A DNA stretch of 64,000 nt from Ruminococcus sp. (GTDB lineage: Bacteria; Bacillota; Clostridia; Oscillospirales; Acutalibacteraceae), in contig SFCS01000006.1 in NCBI GenBank assembly GCA_004558485.1, positions 14,041 to 78,040 on the forward strand, written 5' to 3'. The notes beneath the pieces are model-generated. The model was not told the origin of the DNA. It saw only the letters and a list, made by a program, of their open reading frames with translations, and searched no databases. The translations under genes and the position numbers were made by a program. Below are positions 48,514-55,964 of the stretch, one piece after another (within the stretch, counting starts at the first letter, position 1; every line of letters begins with the position of its first letter).

Positions 48514-50355
48514 TCAATCCTTTTGTTTTTGCAGCATGCGCAGGGCGTTTAAGATCGCCAAAACCGACACGCCGACATCAGCGAACACCGCCGCCCACAT
48601 ATTGGCAATGCCGAGGGCGCTGAGCACCAGCACCAAAATTTTGACCGTCAGGGCAAACACGATATTCTGCCGCACGATGCGCAGTGTTTTGCGTGCAATG
48701 GCGATGGCGGAGGCGATGCGGGAGGGCTTGTCGTCCATGATGACGACATCTGCCGCCTCGATGGCCGCATCCGCGCCTAGACCGCCCATCGCGACGCCGA
48801 CATCCGCGCGCGCCAGCACCGGCGCGTCATTGATGCCGTCGCCGACAAACAGCAGCTTGCCGGTGGGGGAGGTCTCCTTAAGCAGGCTTTCGAGCTTTTC
48901 CACCTTGCCTGCGGGAAGCAGGTCGGTGTATACCTCATCAAGCCCCAATTCCCTGCCGACCGCTTCGCCGACGGGACGGACATCGCCCGTCAGCATGACG
49001 GTGCGCCGCACATGCGCCGCCTTCAGCCCCTTGATGGCGTCGGCGGCGTCCTCCTTCACGGCGTCGGCGATGCAAATGCTGCCCGCGAAGACGCCGTCCA
49101 CCGCGACATAGACCATCGTGCCCATCGCGTCTGCTGCGGGCGGCGTGATGCCGATCTCGCTCATGAGACGGCGGTTGCCGACAAGAACGGTCTTGCCGCC
49201 GATCGTCGCCTTCACGCCGTGACCGGCGATCTCCTGCACATCGGCGAGGGATGCCGTGTCGGGGGACTTGCAGGCATCGAGCAGCGATTTGGCGATCGGA
49301 TGATCCGAACGGCTCTCCGCCGTCGCGGCAAGAGCGAGCAGCGCGTCGGCGTTCATGCCGACAGGCTGCACCGCACGCACCTCAAAGGTGCCCTTCGTGA
49401 GCGTGCCGGTCTTGTCAAAAACGGCAATTTCCGCAGAGGCGAGCGCTTCAAGATAGTTGCCGCCCTTGACGAGGATGCCCGCCTTGGAGGCGCCGCCGAT
49501 GCCGCCGAAAAAGCTCAGCGGCACGGAAATGACCAGCGCACAGGGGCAGGACACCACAAGGAAGGTGCAGGCGCGATAGATCCAGTCGCCGAACGGCCGG
49601 TGCAGAAGAAGCGGCGGGATGAGCGCCAGCAAAACGGCGGCAACCACCACGATGGGGGTATAGACCGCGGCAAAGCGGGAAATGAAGTTTTCCGAACGGG
49701 ATTTGCGCGCACTTGCGTTTTCCACAAGATCGAGGATTTTGCTGACGGTGGACGCACCGAAGGTTTTTTCGACGCGGACGGTGAGCGCGCCGTTCAGGTC
49801 GATGCAGCCGGAGAGCGCCTCGCTCCCCACCGTCACTTCACGCGGCACGGACTCGCCCGTCAGCGCCGCCGTGTCCAAAAGCGCCGTGCCGCTTTCCACC
49901 ACGCCGTCGAGCGGAATCTTTTCGCCCGCGTTGACAAGGATGAGATCCCCGACATGAACGGTGGACGGATCGACCTCCTCGGCAGAGCCGTCGCCGTGCA
50001 GCAGCGTGGCGTGGTCGGGACGAATGTCCATCAGCGCGCTGATGGAGCGGCGGGATTTGTCAACGGCATAGTCCTGAAACATCTCGCCGACCTGATAGAA
50101 CAGCATGACGGCGACCGCCTCGGGAAACTGTCTGACGGCAAACGCGCCGACGGTCGCAAGCACCATGAGGAGGTTTTCGTCGAAGACCTCACCGTGGCAG
50201 ATGTTGCGCGCCGCCTTGCACACGACCTGACGGCCGACGACGAGATACGCTGCGATATACAGCGCCAGCGACGGCCAAAACGCCGCCTCCGCCAGCAGCC
50301 GCGCCGCCATGAGCAGCGCCGCGCCGACGAGGATGGGCGTGAGCTTCTTTTTCAC
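48514..50355 (-). CDS. heavy-metal translocating P-type ATPase (Zn/Cd/Pb type)
   Basis: 613 residues, P1B type without an N-terminal HMA domain. Membrane metal site SCPCALVISVP (CPC, ~270), phosphorylation motif DKTGTLTKGTF (~313), an HP motif at SDHPIAKSLL, and hinge GDGINDAPVLARADVGVAMG (~503). CPC with an ArsR/CadC-type regulator and a CxxC chaperone domain in the same operon points to export of zinc, cadmium or lead. GTG start behind AGGAGG. Confidence 0.93.
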   Translation of the reverse strand: MKKKLTPILVGAALLMAARLLAEAAFWPSLALYIAAYLVVGRQVVCKAARNICHGEVFDENLLMVLATVGAFAVRQFPEAVAVMLFYQVGEMFQDYAVDKSRRSISALMDIRPDHATLLHGDGSAEEVDPSTVHVGDLILVNAGEKIPLDGVVESGTALLDTAALTGESVPREVTVGSEALSGCIDLNGALTVRVEKTFGASTVSKILDLVENASARKSRSENFISRFAAVYTPIVVVAAVLLALIPPLLLHRPFGDWIYRACTFLVVSCPCALVISVPLSFFGGIGGASKAGILVKGGNYLEALASAEIAVFDKTGTLTKGTFEVRAVQPVGMNADALLALAATAESRSDHPIAKSLLDACKSPDTASLADVQEIAGHGVKATIGGKTVLVGNRRLMSEIGITPPAADAMGTMVYVAVDGVFAGSICIADAVKEDAADAIKGLKAAHVRRTVMLTGDVRPVGEAVGRELGLDEVYTDLLPAGKVEKLESLLKETSPTGKLLFVGDGINDAPVLARADVGVAMGGLGADAAIEAADVVIMDDKPSRIASAIAIARKTLRIVRQNIVFALTVKILVLVLSALGIANMWAAVFADVGVSVLAILNALRMLQKQKD

Positions 50356-50368
50356 AAAAAACGCCTCC

Positions 50369-50590
50369 TTACAGCGCTTTCAGCACCGCATCCGGCTCCG
50401 TTTTCGTCACGAGACGGGCGATCTCCGCCATGATGGCGTCCTTTTTGTCATCGTCGCCCTCAACGAGCAGCTTCGAGGTCATGAAGTTCAGAGCGGCAAG
50501 GGATACGCCGTCGATCTTTTGGATTTTGCGCTCAAGCTTTGCAGCGCAGTTGGGGCAGTCGATGCCGGTGATGCTGTAGCTTAGTTTCAT
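50369..50590 (-). CDS. HMA-domain metal-binding protein
   Basis: 73 residues, one ferredoxin-like HMA domain: YSITGIDCPNCAAKLERKIQKIDGVSLAALNFMTSKLLVEGD. The CPNC motif binds a soft metal. In most homologues this domain is fused to the ATPase; here it is a separate gene ending 14 bases before the pump gene, and may act as a chaperone or regulatory domain for it. RBS AAAGGAGC. Confidence 0.9.
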   Translation of the reverse strand: MKLSYSITGIDCPNCAAKLERKIQKIDGVSLAALNFMTSKLLVEGDDDKKDAIMAEIARLVTKTEPDAVLKAL

Positions 50591-50620
50591 GATAATACGC
50601 TCCTTTTTTACACTTTATGG

Positions 50621-50977
50621 TTATTCATAAATATGCTCAAGACCGGCGTCCAGCATCTGTCGGACATGGTCATCGGCGAGGGAGTAATAGACCGTTTTTC
50701 CGTCCCGTCGAAACTTCACGAGCTTTGCCTTACGGAGGGTGGAAAGCTGATGCGAAACGGCGGACTTGGTCATGTCGAGGATGTTGGCGATGTCGCAGAC
50801 ACAAAGCTCGTGCTGCTCCAGCGCCCAGATGATGCGCATGCGGGTGGGGTCGCCCAGCACCTTGAAAAAGGTGGTGACCTGTGCGAAATCGGCGTCGGAC
50901 AGCATTTTGGCGGTGACACAACGCACGGCCGCCTCATGCACCACACTGCAATCGCAGGAAAACGGATTTTTCGACAT
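50621..50977 (-). CDS. ArsR/SmtB-family metal-responsive repressor (CadC-like)
   Basis: 118 residues. Winged helix VLGDPTRMRIIWALEQHELCVCDIANILDMTKSAVSHQLSTLRKAKLV; an N-terminal CDCSVVH segment and the ELCVCD motif form the CadC-type alpha3N metal site, and the C-terminal DDHVRQMLDAGLEHIYE could give a second (zinc) site. Metal binding would release it from the palindromes at 50997-51044. First gene of the efflux operon. Confidence 0.92.
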   Translation of the reverse strand: MSKNPFSCDCSVVHEAAVRCVTAKMLSDADFAQVTTFFKVLGDPTRMRIIWALEQHELCVCDIANILDMTKSAVSHQLSTLRKAKLVKFRRDGKTVYYSLADDHVRQMLDAGLEHIYE

Positions 50978-50996
50978 GTACGGAACCCCCCCTTTT

Positions 50997-51049
50997 CAGT
51001 TGAACCATCGTTCAACTGTATTATAGTTGAATAACCGCTCAACTGTCAA
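50997..51049 (-). promoter_or_regulatory. promoter and double operator of the metal-efflux operon
   Basis: Minus strand TTGACA (51044-51049), 18-base spacer, TATAAT (51020-51025). CAGTTGAAC-CATC-GTTCAACTG (50997-51018) is a perfect palindrome over the start site; AGTTGA-N8-TCAACT (51025-51044) fills the promoter spacer. Two ArsR dimers would block polymerase. The sites share the (A)GTTGAA/TTCAAC(T) half-site. Confidence 0.82.
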
Positions 51050-51134
51050 GTGCTTTTTGCGATTTTTCTGAAAAAATTTTTTGCGCTGCGCACAAACGGT
51101 TGAAAAAGGAAACCCTTCGCAGGTGCGAACCGAC

Positions 51135-51168
51135 AAAAAAGAAACGCTCCGCGGAGCGTTTCTTTTTT
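51135..51168 (-). terminator. terminator of folT
   Basis: AAAAAAGAAACGCTCCGC/GCGGAGCGTTTCTTTTTT, reaching the folT stop; T-run on the minus strand. Confidence 0.85.
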
Positions 51169-51877
51169 ATAACCATTTGAAATTGTGTGCGGTGAGGAAG
51201 TCTTTGAGGAAGTAGATATAAAAGAGCACCAGCCCGACCGACAACAGCAGCAGCACCGCGATGAGCGCATAGTGCCGGCGGGAGAGGGTGAGCGTCGTGT
51301 CGGGCGGCAGCAGACGCTCGCGCTTCAGCACCGGCAAAAGCGCTTTGAAAAGCAGCGCGATGAGCAGCGCCTCCACGGGGAACAGGACGAGGCTTTTTAC
51401 GATGCGCACGCCGTTTATGAGGGCATATGCCTCCGCTTTTTCCACGCCGTAGAACACATACAGACTCCACTTATACAAAAGAGAGGTGAGAACAATGTTG
51501 CAGATGAAGTTGACCGTAAATTTGGCAGCGACGGCGCGCGGCACGGTCAGCGGGCGTCTCCAGAAAAACAGCGCAAAAAGAAACGAGCTGCCCATTTCCA
51601 CGCATATAAACGGGAAAAAGTACGGCCCTGTGGGGGCGATGAGACAGCCGAGCGTGTCGGACACCGCACCCACCGCCAGCGCGACGATCGGCCCGTAGAC
51701 CAGCGATCCGAGCGCGTTTACATAACAGTCAAAGGAAAAATACAGCCCCGCGCCGAGCGGGATCTTCAAAAATTTCACCGCCACGCGCAGCGCAATGATG
51801 AGCGCGGCAAAGGTCAAAAGGCGGCGATCGCGGAACGCCCCCGCCGCCGCTTTCCAATAGCTTTTGCTTTCAGACAT
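51167..51877 (-). CDS. folT: folate ECF transporter S component
   Basis: 236 residues, about six membrane helices. LITFAALIIALRVAVKF-like N-terminal helix, GAGLYFSFDCYVNALGSLVYGPIVALAVGAVSDTLGCLIAPTGPYFFPFICVEMGSSFLFALFF is the FolT pattern. It captures folates and needs the shared EcfA/A'/T module, which is not in this window. ATG 51877 with GGAGGG upstream; that RBS lies in the expression platform of a THF riboswitch. Confidence 0.9.
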   Translation of the reverse strand: MSESKSYWKAAAGAFRDRRLLTFAALIIALRVAVKFLKIPLGAGLYFSFDCYVNALGSLVYGPIVALAVGAVSDTLGCLIAPTGPYFFPFICVEMGSSFLFALFFWRRPLTVPRAVAAKFTVNFICNIVLTSLLYKWSLYVFYGVEKAEAYALINGVRIVKSLVLFPVEALLIALLFKALLPVLKRERLLPPDTTLTLSRRHYALIAVLLLLSVGLVLFYIYFLKDFLTAHNFKWL

Positions 51878-51883
51878 AAAAAC

Positions 51884-52076
51884 ACCCTCCGATCTTACAA
51901 AGTCCGACGCCCGCACATGGGCGGCGCTTTGTCCCACGGAGGGAAAACGCCGTATGTACAGTGGGATGCGGCATGTGAACCGCAGCCGCCCGCCCGCGGC
52001 CTTTCGTCCGCGCGGCAACTCCCCGTCCGCGCGGCACTGGTGGAAACTCCACACGCTCACATGCCTACTCTGTACC
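51884..52076 (-). promoter_or_regulatory. tetrahydrofolate (THF) riboswitch with RBS-sequestering platform
   Basis: The minus-strand aptamer spans 51955-52076. GTACAGAGTAGGCATGTGA pairs with TCACATGCC...CTGTAC; GGCATGTGAGCG, an ACGGGGAGTTG loop closed by CCGCGCGG arms, ACGAAAG and CGGTTCACATGCCGCATCCC follow the class-I THF pattern. Downstream, CCCTCCG and ACAAAG can pair with CTTTGT and the RBS CGGAGGG, while GTGGGA can instead pair with the aptamer's ATCCCAC. Ligand binding should thus hide the RBS. Confidence 0.85.
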
Positions 52077-52080
52077 GAAC

Positions 52081-52109
52081 AGTATACATCGAAGGAAAAA
52101 AATTTGCAA
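52081..52109 (-). promoter_or_regulatory. promoter of the folT riboswitch transcript
   Basis: Minus strand TTGCAA (52104-52109), 17 bases, TATACT (52081-52086), ending about 5 bases before the aptamer. Confidence 0.7.
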
Positions 52110-52116
52110 TAGGGAA

Positions 52117-52145
52117 TTGCGCTGCCCGCGAAAATGTGGTATAAT
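52117..52145 (+). promoter_or_regulatory. promoter of the DUF6472-mtnN operon
   Basis: TTGCGC (52117-52122), 17 bases, TATAAT (52140-52145), 26 bases before the GTG start. Confidence 0.65.
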
Positions 52146-52171
52146 GAACGACAGGAAAGGGAGGGAGTACG

Positions 52172-52348
52172 GTGAGCGACCCGTGCACATTCTGCACCTA
52201 TTATGTCTATGACGATGATGCCGAGGACTATGTCTGCCTTGTGGATGCGGACGAGGACGATCTCTATCGGTTCTATAGCGGCGCTGCGGATAGCTGTCCT
52301 TTCTTTCGCATGGACGATGAATATAAGATAGTGGAGAAACAGAAATAG
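52172..52348 (+). CDS. small acidic Cys-containing protein (DUF6472-like)
   Basis: 58 residues from GTG 52172 to TAG 52348. Two Cys near the N-terminus (PCTFCTYYVYDDDAED), one central (YVCLVDADEDDLYRF) and one later (DSCPFFRMDDEYKIVEKQK). The pattern CxxCxxYVYD...C.VD.DEDE..RF.....CP.F...DEYKIV.KQ is, as I recall it, that of DUF6472, a small clostridial family that may bind zinc through its four Cys. RBS GGGAGGGA. It is 1 base upstream of mtnN, so co-translated. Confidence 0.75.
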   Translation: MSDPCTFCTYYVYDDDAEDYVCLVDADEDDLYRFYSGAADSCPFFRMDDEYKIVEKQK

Positions 52349-52349
52349 T

Positions 52350-53045
52350 ATGGAATTTGGGATCATTGCCGCCATGCAAAAGGAGGCGGCGCTGCTTTTG
52401 GAAAAAATGCAGGAGAAAACGGAGACGGTCATCGGCGGCGTGACCTACACGGCGGGCGTGCTTTGCGGACGCACGGCGGTTGTGGCGGTGTGCGGCGTCG
52501 GCAAGGTGTTTTCCGCTTTGTGCGCACAAGCCATGATCCTGCGTTTTTCGCCGCGGTATATCATCAACACCGGTGTTGCGGGTAGCCTCAGCACGGCGCT
52601 GCATATCGGTGATCTGGTCATTGCGGACGGTGCGGTACAGCACGACATGGACACCTCCGCCGTCGGCGACCCTGTCGGGATGATCTCCGGCATCAACAAG
52701 ATCCTGCTGCAGACCGACGAAGCACTCACAAAAAAGCTCAAAGCCGCTGCTGCCGCCGCCGGCGCGCGGGCGGTCGGCGGCGTTGTCGCTACCGGCGACC
52801 GCTTTGTGGCGGACGGTGCGGAAAAACGCCGCATCGCCGACACCTTCGGCGCGGTCGCCTGTGAGATGGAGGGCGGCGCGGTGGCGCAGGTATGCTTTGT
52901 GAACGGTGTGCCGTTTGCACTTTTACGGGCGATTTCGGACGACGCCTCCGGCAAGGCACAGACGGACTATCCCGCGTTTGCGGACAGGGCGGCGAGGAAA
53001 AGTGCGGCGCTGCTGCTGACGGCGTTGGAGGGAGAAATATGCTGA
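52350..53045 (+). CDS. mtnN: 5'-methylthioadenosine/S-adenosylhomocysteine nucleosidase
   Basis: 231 residues. IIAAMQKEAALLLEKM at the N-terminus, VVAVCGVGKVFSALCAQAMILRF, INTGVAGSL, FGAVACEMEGGAVAQVC (substrate-binding Glu) and LLRAISDDASG (catalytic Asp) are all in place. It cleaves adenine from MTA and SAH. Start 52350. Overlaps the following PHP gene by 7 bases. Confidence 0.95.
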   Translation: MEFGIIAAMQKEAALLLEKMQEKTETVIGGVTYTAGVLCGRTAVVAVCGVGKVFSALCAQAMILRFSPRYIINTGVAGSLSTALHIGDLVIADGAVQHDMDTSAVGDPVGMISGINKILLQTDEALTKKLKAAAAAAGARAVGGVVATGDRFVADGAEKRRIADTFGAVACEMEGGAVAQVCFVNGVPFALLRAISDDASGKAQTDYPAFADRAARKSAALLLTALEGEIC

Positions 53046-53824
53046 AAAACTACCACACGCACACCTGGCGGTGTCATCACGCCTCCGGCACGGAGCAGGA
53101 ATACATCGAGGCGGCGATCGCACGCGGGTTCAAGGTGCTCGGCTTTTCGGATCATGTGCCGGTGCCCAATTTTCCGAACGGCTATCAAAGCGGATTTCGC
53201 ATGAACGCCGATCAGGCGGGGGAGTATGTTGCGACACTTTTGAAATTAAAGCACGCCTATGCGAAGGACATTGACATTCTCATCGGCTATGAGACGGAAT
53301 ATTATCCGGAGCTTTTTGCCGAGCAGCTGGATTTTTTGCGGTCGTTTTCCTTTGACTATCTGCTGCTCGGTCAGCACAATATCAAAAACGAATATGACAG
53401 CGACCGTTCGCTGCACACGCCGACCGCCGACTGCGGACTTTTGCGGGAATATGTCGATCAGGTGATCGAGGGACTTGAAACCGGCGCGTTTGCGTATGTG
53501 GCGCATCCCGATCTCATCCCCTTTGTCGGTGACGAGGACGACTATGCCGCCGAGATGTCCCGCCTGTGCGTCGCCGCAAGGGAGATGAACATTCCGCTCG
53601 AATGCAATCTGCTCGGTGTGCGGGATCATCGCAACTATCCCGATCGGCGCTTCTGGCAGGTGGCGGCAGCGGAGGGCTGCACGGCGATCCTCGGCTGCGA
53701 TGCCCACGGGGTCTCCGGCATTCTCGACACCGACGGTCCGAAACAGGCACGGCGTTTTCTGCGTCGCTGCGGTGTGAAGAACATCACGGAGGATATCCGC
53801 CTTTATAAAGACAAACAGGACTGA
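53039..53824 (+). CDS. PHP-domain histidinol-phosphatase-like protein
   Basis: 261 residues. NYHTHTWRCHHASGTEQEYIEAAIARGFKVLGFSDH, IGYETEYYPE, LLLGQHNI, YVAHPDLIPF, ECNLLGVRDHRNYPDRRFW and ILGCDAHGVSGI hold the metal ligands of the HisJ/PHP group. No histidine biosynthesis gene is near, so it could act on another phosphate ester. ATG 53039 overlaps mtnN by 7 bases; GGGAG upstream. Confidence 0.83.
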   Translation: MLKNYHTHTWRCHHASGTEQEYIEAAIARGFKVLGFSDHVPVPNFPNGYQSGFRMNADQAGEYVATLLKLKHAYAKDIDILIGYETEYYPELFAEQLDFLRSFSFDYLLLGQHNIKNEYDSDRSLHTPTADCGLLREYVDQVIEGLETGAFAYVAHPDLIPFVGDEDDYAAEMSRLCVAAREMNIPLECNLLGVRDHRNYPDRRFWQVAAAEGCTAILGCDAHGVSGILDTDGPKQARRFLRRCGVKNITEDIRLYKDKQD

Positions 53825-53827
53825 GAA

Positions 53828-54097
53828 AGCCGCTCCGATGGGAGCGGCTCAGACTGTCAAAAAAGTCCGCAGGACGCAAAAGCGTATTCACGCGAAAGGA
53901 CATCTGCAAAAATTTCAGTGAACAAAAGAAGCGTTTCTGCGAAACGCCCGCTTTTGCTGTCGGCGTCAACCGCCCCCTGTCGTATACACATACGCCGACG
54001 GGGGCGGTTTCCTTGCTCCTGCGGTTTTTAGACAGCCTCCCAGTGTGTCAAAAAAACAAGTTTTTTGACACACTGAGCCGCTCCGATGGGAGCGGCT
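53828..54097. repeat. ~270-bp MITE-like nested palindrome (copy B)
   Basis: Terminal inverted repeats of ~35 bp: each end carries GCCGCTCCGATGGGAGCGGC and, inward, CTCAG-TGTCAAAAAA on opposite strands. Inside are further nested stems: GCAAAAGCG/CGCTTTTGC, GCGTTTCTGCGAAACGC, AACCGCCCC/GGGGGCGGTT around CGTATACACATACG, and CAGTGTGTCAAAAAA/TTTTTTGACACACTG (54041-54075). It resembles the element at 5771-5878. No coding capacity was seen, and no target-site duplication was clear. Confidence 0.7.
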
Positions 54098-54174
54098 TTT
54101 TATGACAAAAATTGCCAAAATCGGTCGCGCGGCGGAGGAAAAAAACCGCAAAGTTTACGATTTGTAAATTCCAC

Positions 54175-54204
54175 TTGTTTTTTGCTGCAGGGTAGTGGTA
54201 TACT
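54175..54204 (+). promoter_or_regulatory. sigma-A-type promoter of the 54257 gene
   Basis: TTGTTT (54175-54180), 18 bases, TATACT (54199-54204). The -35 is weak. Confidence 0.5.
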
Positions 54205-54256
54205 GGTATTGTTAAAGATTTAAGTAGAGTGGAAAATTATGCGGAGGTGTCCTCTT

Positions 54257-55084
54257 TTGTCCTGCGATCTGCATTGTCATACCAAGCTGTCCGACGGCTC
54301 CGTCGGTATTGAGGAGCTCATTTCTCTTGCCAAACGGCGGGGACTGCACACCATTGCCATCACCGACCACGACACCTTTGCGGGGGCGGTGCGCGGCGTT
54401 AATATCGGCAAGCGTGCAGGGTTGCATGTCATTCCGGGCGCGGAATTGTCCGCTGTCGATCCCGCAACCGGCAGGAGGGTACATATTCTATGCTATAACT
54501 GTGCGTCGGCGGCGCGTCTTGAGGGGCTTTGCCGCAGAACGCTTGAGAGCCGAAAAAAGGCGGCGACCGAGATGCTGCGGCGCGTGATGCGGTATTATCC
54601 CATTTCGCCGGAGCTTGTGGTGCGCTGTGCGACCGGCAGCGCCGCCGTGTATAAGCAGCACATCATGCATGCGCTGATGGACGCGGGCTTTGCCGACAGC
54701 ATTTTCGGCGAGGTCTTTGAGCGCCTGTTCAACAAGGAAAACGGCGTTGCCGTTGCCGCGGTGGAATATCCCGATGTGCGGGATGTGCTCACGCAGGTGC
54801 ATGAGGCGGGCGGCATTGCGGTGCTGGCGCATCCGTATGCATATGACAGCACCGAGCTCATGCAGCAGCTCGTGAAGGAAGAGCTGCTCGACGGCATCGA
54901 GGTGCACCACCCGTCGCACGACGAGGCGCGCCGCACGGCGCTCACGGAGTTTGCGACGGCGCATCATCTGCTCATGACCGGCGGCTCGGATTTTCACGGG
55001 ATGTACGGCAAGGGCACGCGCGCCGTGGGCAGCACCGCCATCGACGATGATGCGGCGGCAGCGCTCATGAAATTCAAAAGATAG
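54257..55084 (+). CDS. PHP-domain protein (TrpH/RNase AM-like)
   Basis: 275 residues. CDLHCHTKLSDGSVGIEELISLAKRRGLHTIAITDHDTFAGAVRG, IPGAELSAVDPATGRRVHILCY, AGGIAVLAHPYAYDS, GIEVHHPSHDEARR and LMTGGSDFHGMYGKGTRAVGS are the PHP metal motifs. Relatives degrade short RNA or remove phosphate from 3',5'-bisphosphates. TTG 54257 is preferred because GGAGG lies 9 bases before it; an ATG at 54239 lacks an RBS. Followed 11 bases later by the TSCPD gene. Confidence 0.85.
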   Translation: MSCDLHCHTKLSDGSVGIEELISLAKRRGLHTIAITDHDTFAGAVRGVNIGKRAGLHVIPGAELSAVDPATGRRVHILCYNCASAARLEGLCRRTLESRKKAATEMLRRVMRYYPISPELVVRCATGSAAVYKQHIMHALMDAGFADSIFGEVFERLFNKENGVAVAAVEYPDVRDVLTQVHEAGGIAVLAHPYAYDSTELMQQLVKEELLDGIEVHHPSHDEARRTALTEFATAHHLLMTGGSDFHGMYGKGTRAVGSTAIDDDAAAALMKFKR

Positions 55085-55095
55085 GATGAGGAAAG

Positions 55096-55350
55096 ATGAC
55101 ACATCATTACCGTACCCACGGCACCTGCTCGCGGGAGATCACCTTTGATATTGAGGACGGCTTGGTCCGCCATGTGCATTTTCAGGGCGGCTGCAACGGC
55201 AACACCCAGGGTGTGTCGCTCCTGGTGGAGGGCATGCCCGCCGCCGAGGTGGTGAAACGGCTTTCCGGCGTCAACTGCAACGGTCGCGGCACCTCCTGCC
55301 CCGACCAGCTGGCAAAAGCGGTGGCAGAGGCGCTCTCCGAGGAACAGTGA
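55096..55350 (+). CDS. TSCPD-domain protein (TIGR03905-like)
   Basis: 84 residues: YRTHGTCSREITFDIEDGLVRHVHFQGGCNGNTQGVSLLVEGMPAAEVVKRLSGVNCNGRGTSCPDQLAKAV. The four Cys and TSCPDQLA match the small clostridial TSCPD family, related to a domain at the end of some class II ribonucleotide reductases. Probably binds metal; its role is unknown. RBS GAGGAAAG. Confidence 0.85.
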   Translation: MTHHYRTHGTCSREITFDIEDGLVRHVHFQGGCNGNTQGVSLLVEGMPAAEVVKRLSGVNCNGRGTSCPDQLAKAVAEALSEEQ

Positions 55351-55375
55351 ACGACTTTTTGAGGGGGTGAGCGCG

Positions 55376-55900
55376 ATGAACGGTTTTGAAAACGATGCCG
55401 ACATGAAGATCGTCGGCGACGAGAGACCCGCCCCGCCCGACACTGCCGCCAAATGGCAGCAGCAAAAGGCATGCGGCAACATGGACCGCGCACATCGCCT
55501 GGGCGCGGTGCTGGCGCAGCAGCTCATGAACATCGAAGAACCCGACGCGGCACGGCTGCTGCAAAAACAGATGCTGGCAGCGTTCGTGGTGGACGATGCG
55601 CTGCCGGCGTTGGTGCCGGATGAGCTGCTGACGAAAACGGTGCGCGGCACTTTCTATGAACGGCTGCGCGGGCTGCTGCCGAATTTCGAGGACACGCTGC
55701 ATCGACTCGGTGCTTTCACCTTCTATCGCCTGTCCATCGACGGCGACACGCCGGATGCGGCGCGCGTCGGCGCGGTGTTTGCCGCACTTTGCGGCTGCGC
55801 GGAGGACACGGCGACCGAACAGGAGGGCGCAAGGCTCTATCGCGGCTATCATGAGCGGCTCGCCGAAACGGTTGCCATGGTAGATTTCCAAAAAGTATAA
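55376..55900 (+). CDS. conserved-looking hypothetical protein
   Basis: 174 residues, soluble, mostly alpha-helical: AAKWQQQKACGNMDRAHRLGAVLAQQLMNIEEPDAARLLQKQMLAAFVVDDALPALVPDELLTKTVRGTFYERLRGLLP and DAARVGAVFAALCGCAEDTATEQEGARLYRGYHERLAETVAMV. I do not recognise a domain. ATG 55376 has GAGGGGG eight bases upstream. It forms an operon with the PHP and TSCPD genes and ends at a terminator, so its job may be linked to theirs. Confidence 0.6.
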   Translation: MNGFENDADMKIVGDERPAPPDTAAKWQQQKACGNMDRAHRLGAVLAQQLMNIEEPDAARLLQKQMLAAFVVDDALPALVPDELLTKTVRGTFYERLRGLLPNFEDTLHRLGAFTFYRLSIDGDTPDAARVGAVFAALCGCAEDTATEQEGARLYRGYHERLAETVAMVDFQKV

Positions 55901-55904
55901 AAAA

Positions 55905-55946
55905 ATAAAAATATCCGCTTTGTATATTATAAAGCGGATATTTTCA
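55905..55946 (+). terminator. AT-rich hairpin terminator
   Basis: AAAATATCCGCTTT/AAAGCGGATATTTT with a GTATATTAT-like loop, directly after the hypothetical gene and before the next RBS. Confidence 0.65.
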
Positions 55947-55964
55947 TGTAAGGGGGGAAAGAAA

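Noticed and set aside
50369..50590. The separate HMA gene as the product of a frameshift in the ATPase gene
   Set aside because: It has its own RBS and start, a complete domain and stop, and 13 bases separate it from the pump's GTG, which also has a good RBS. The split looks genuine.
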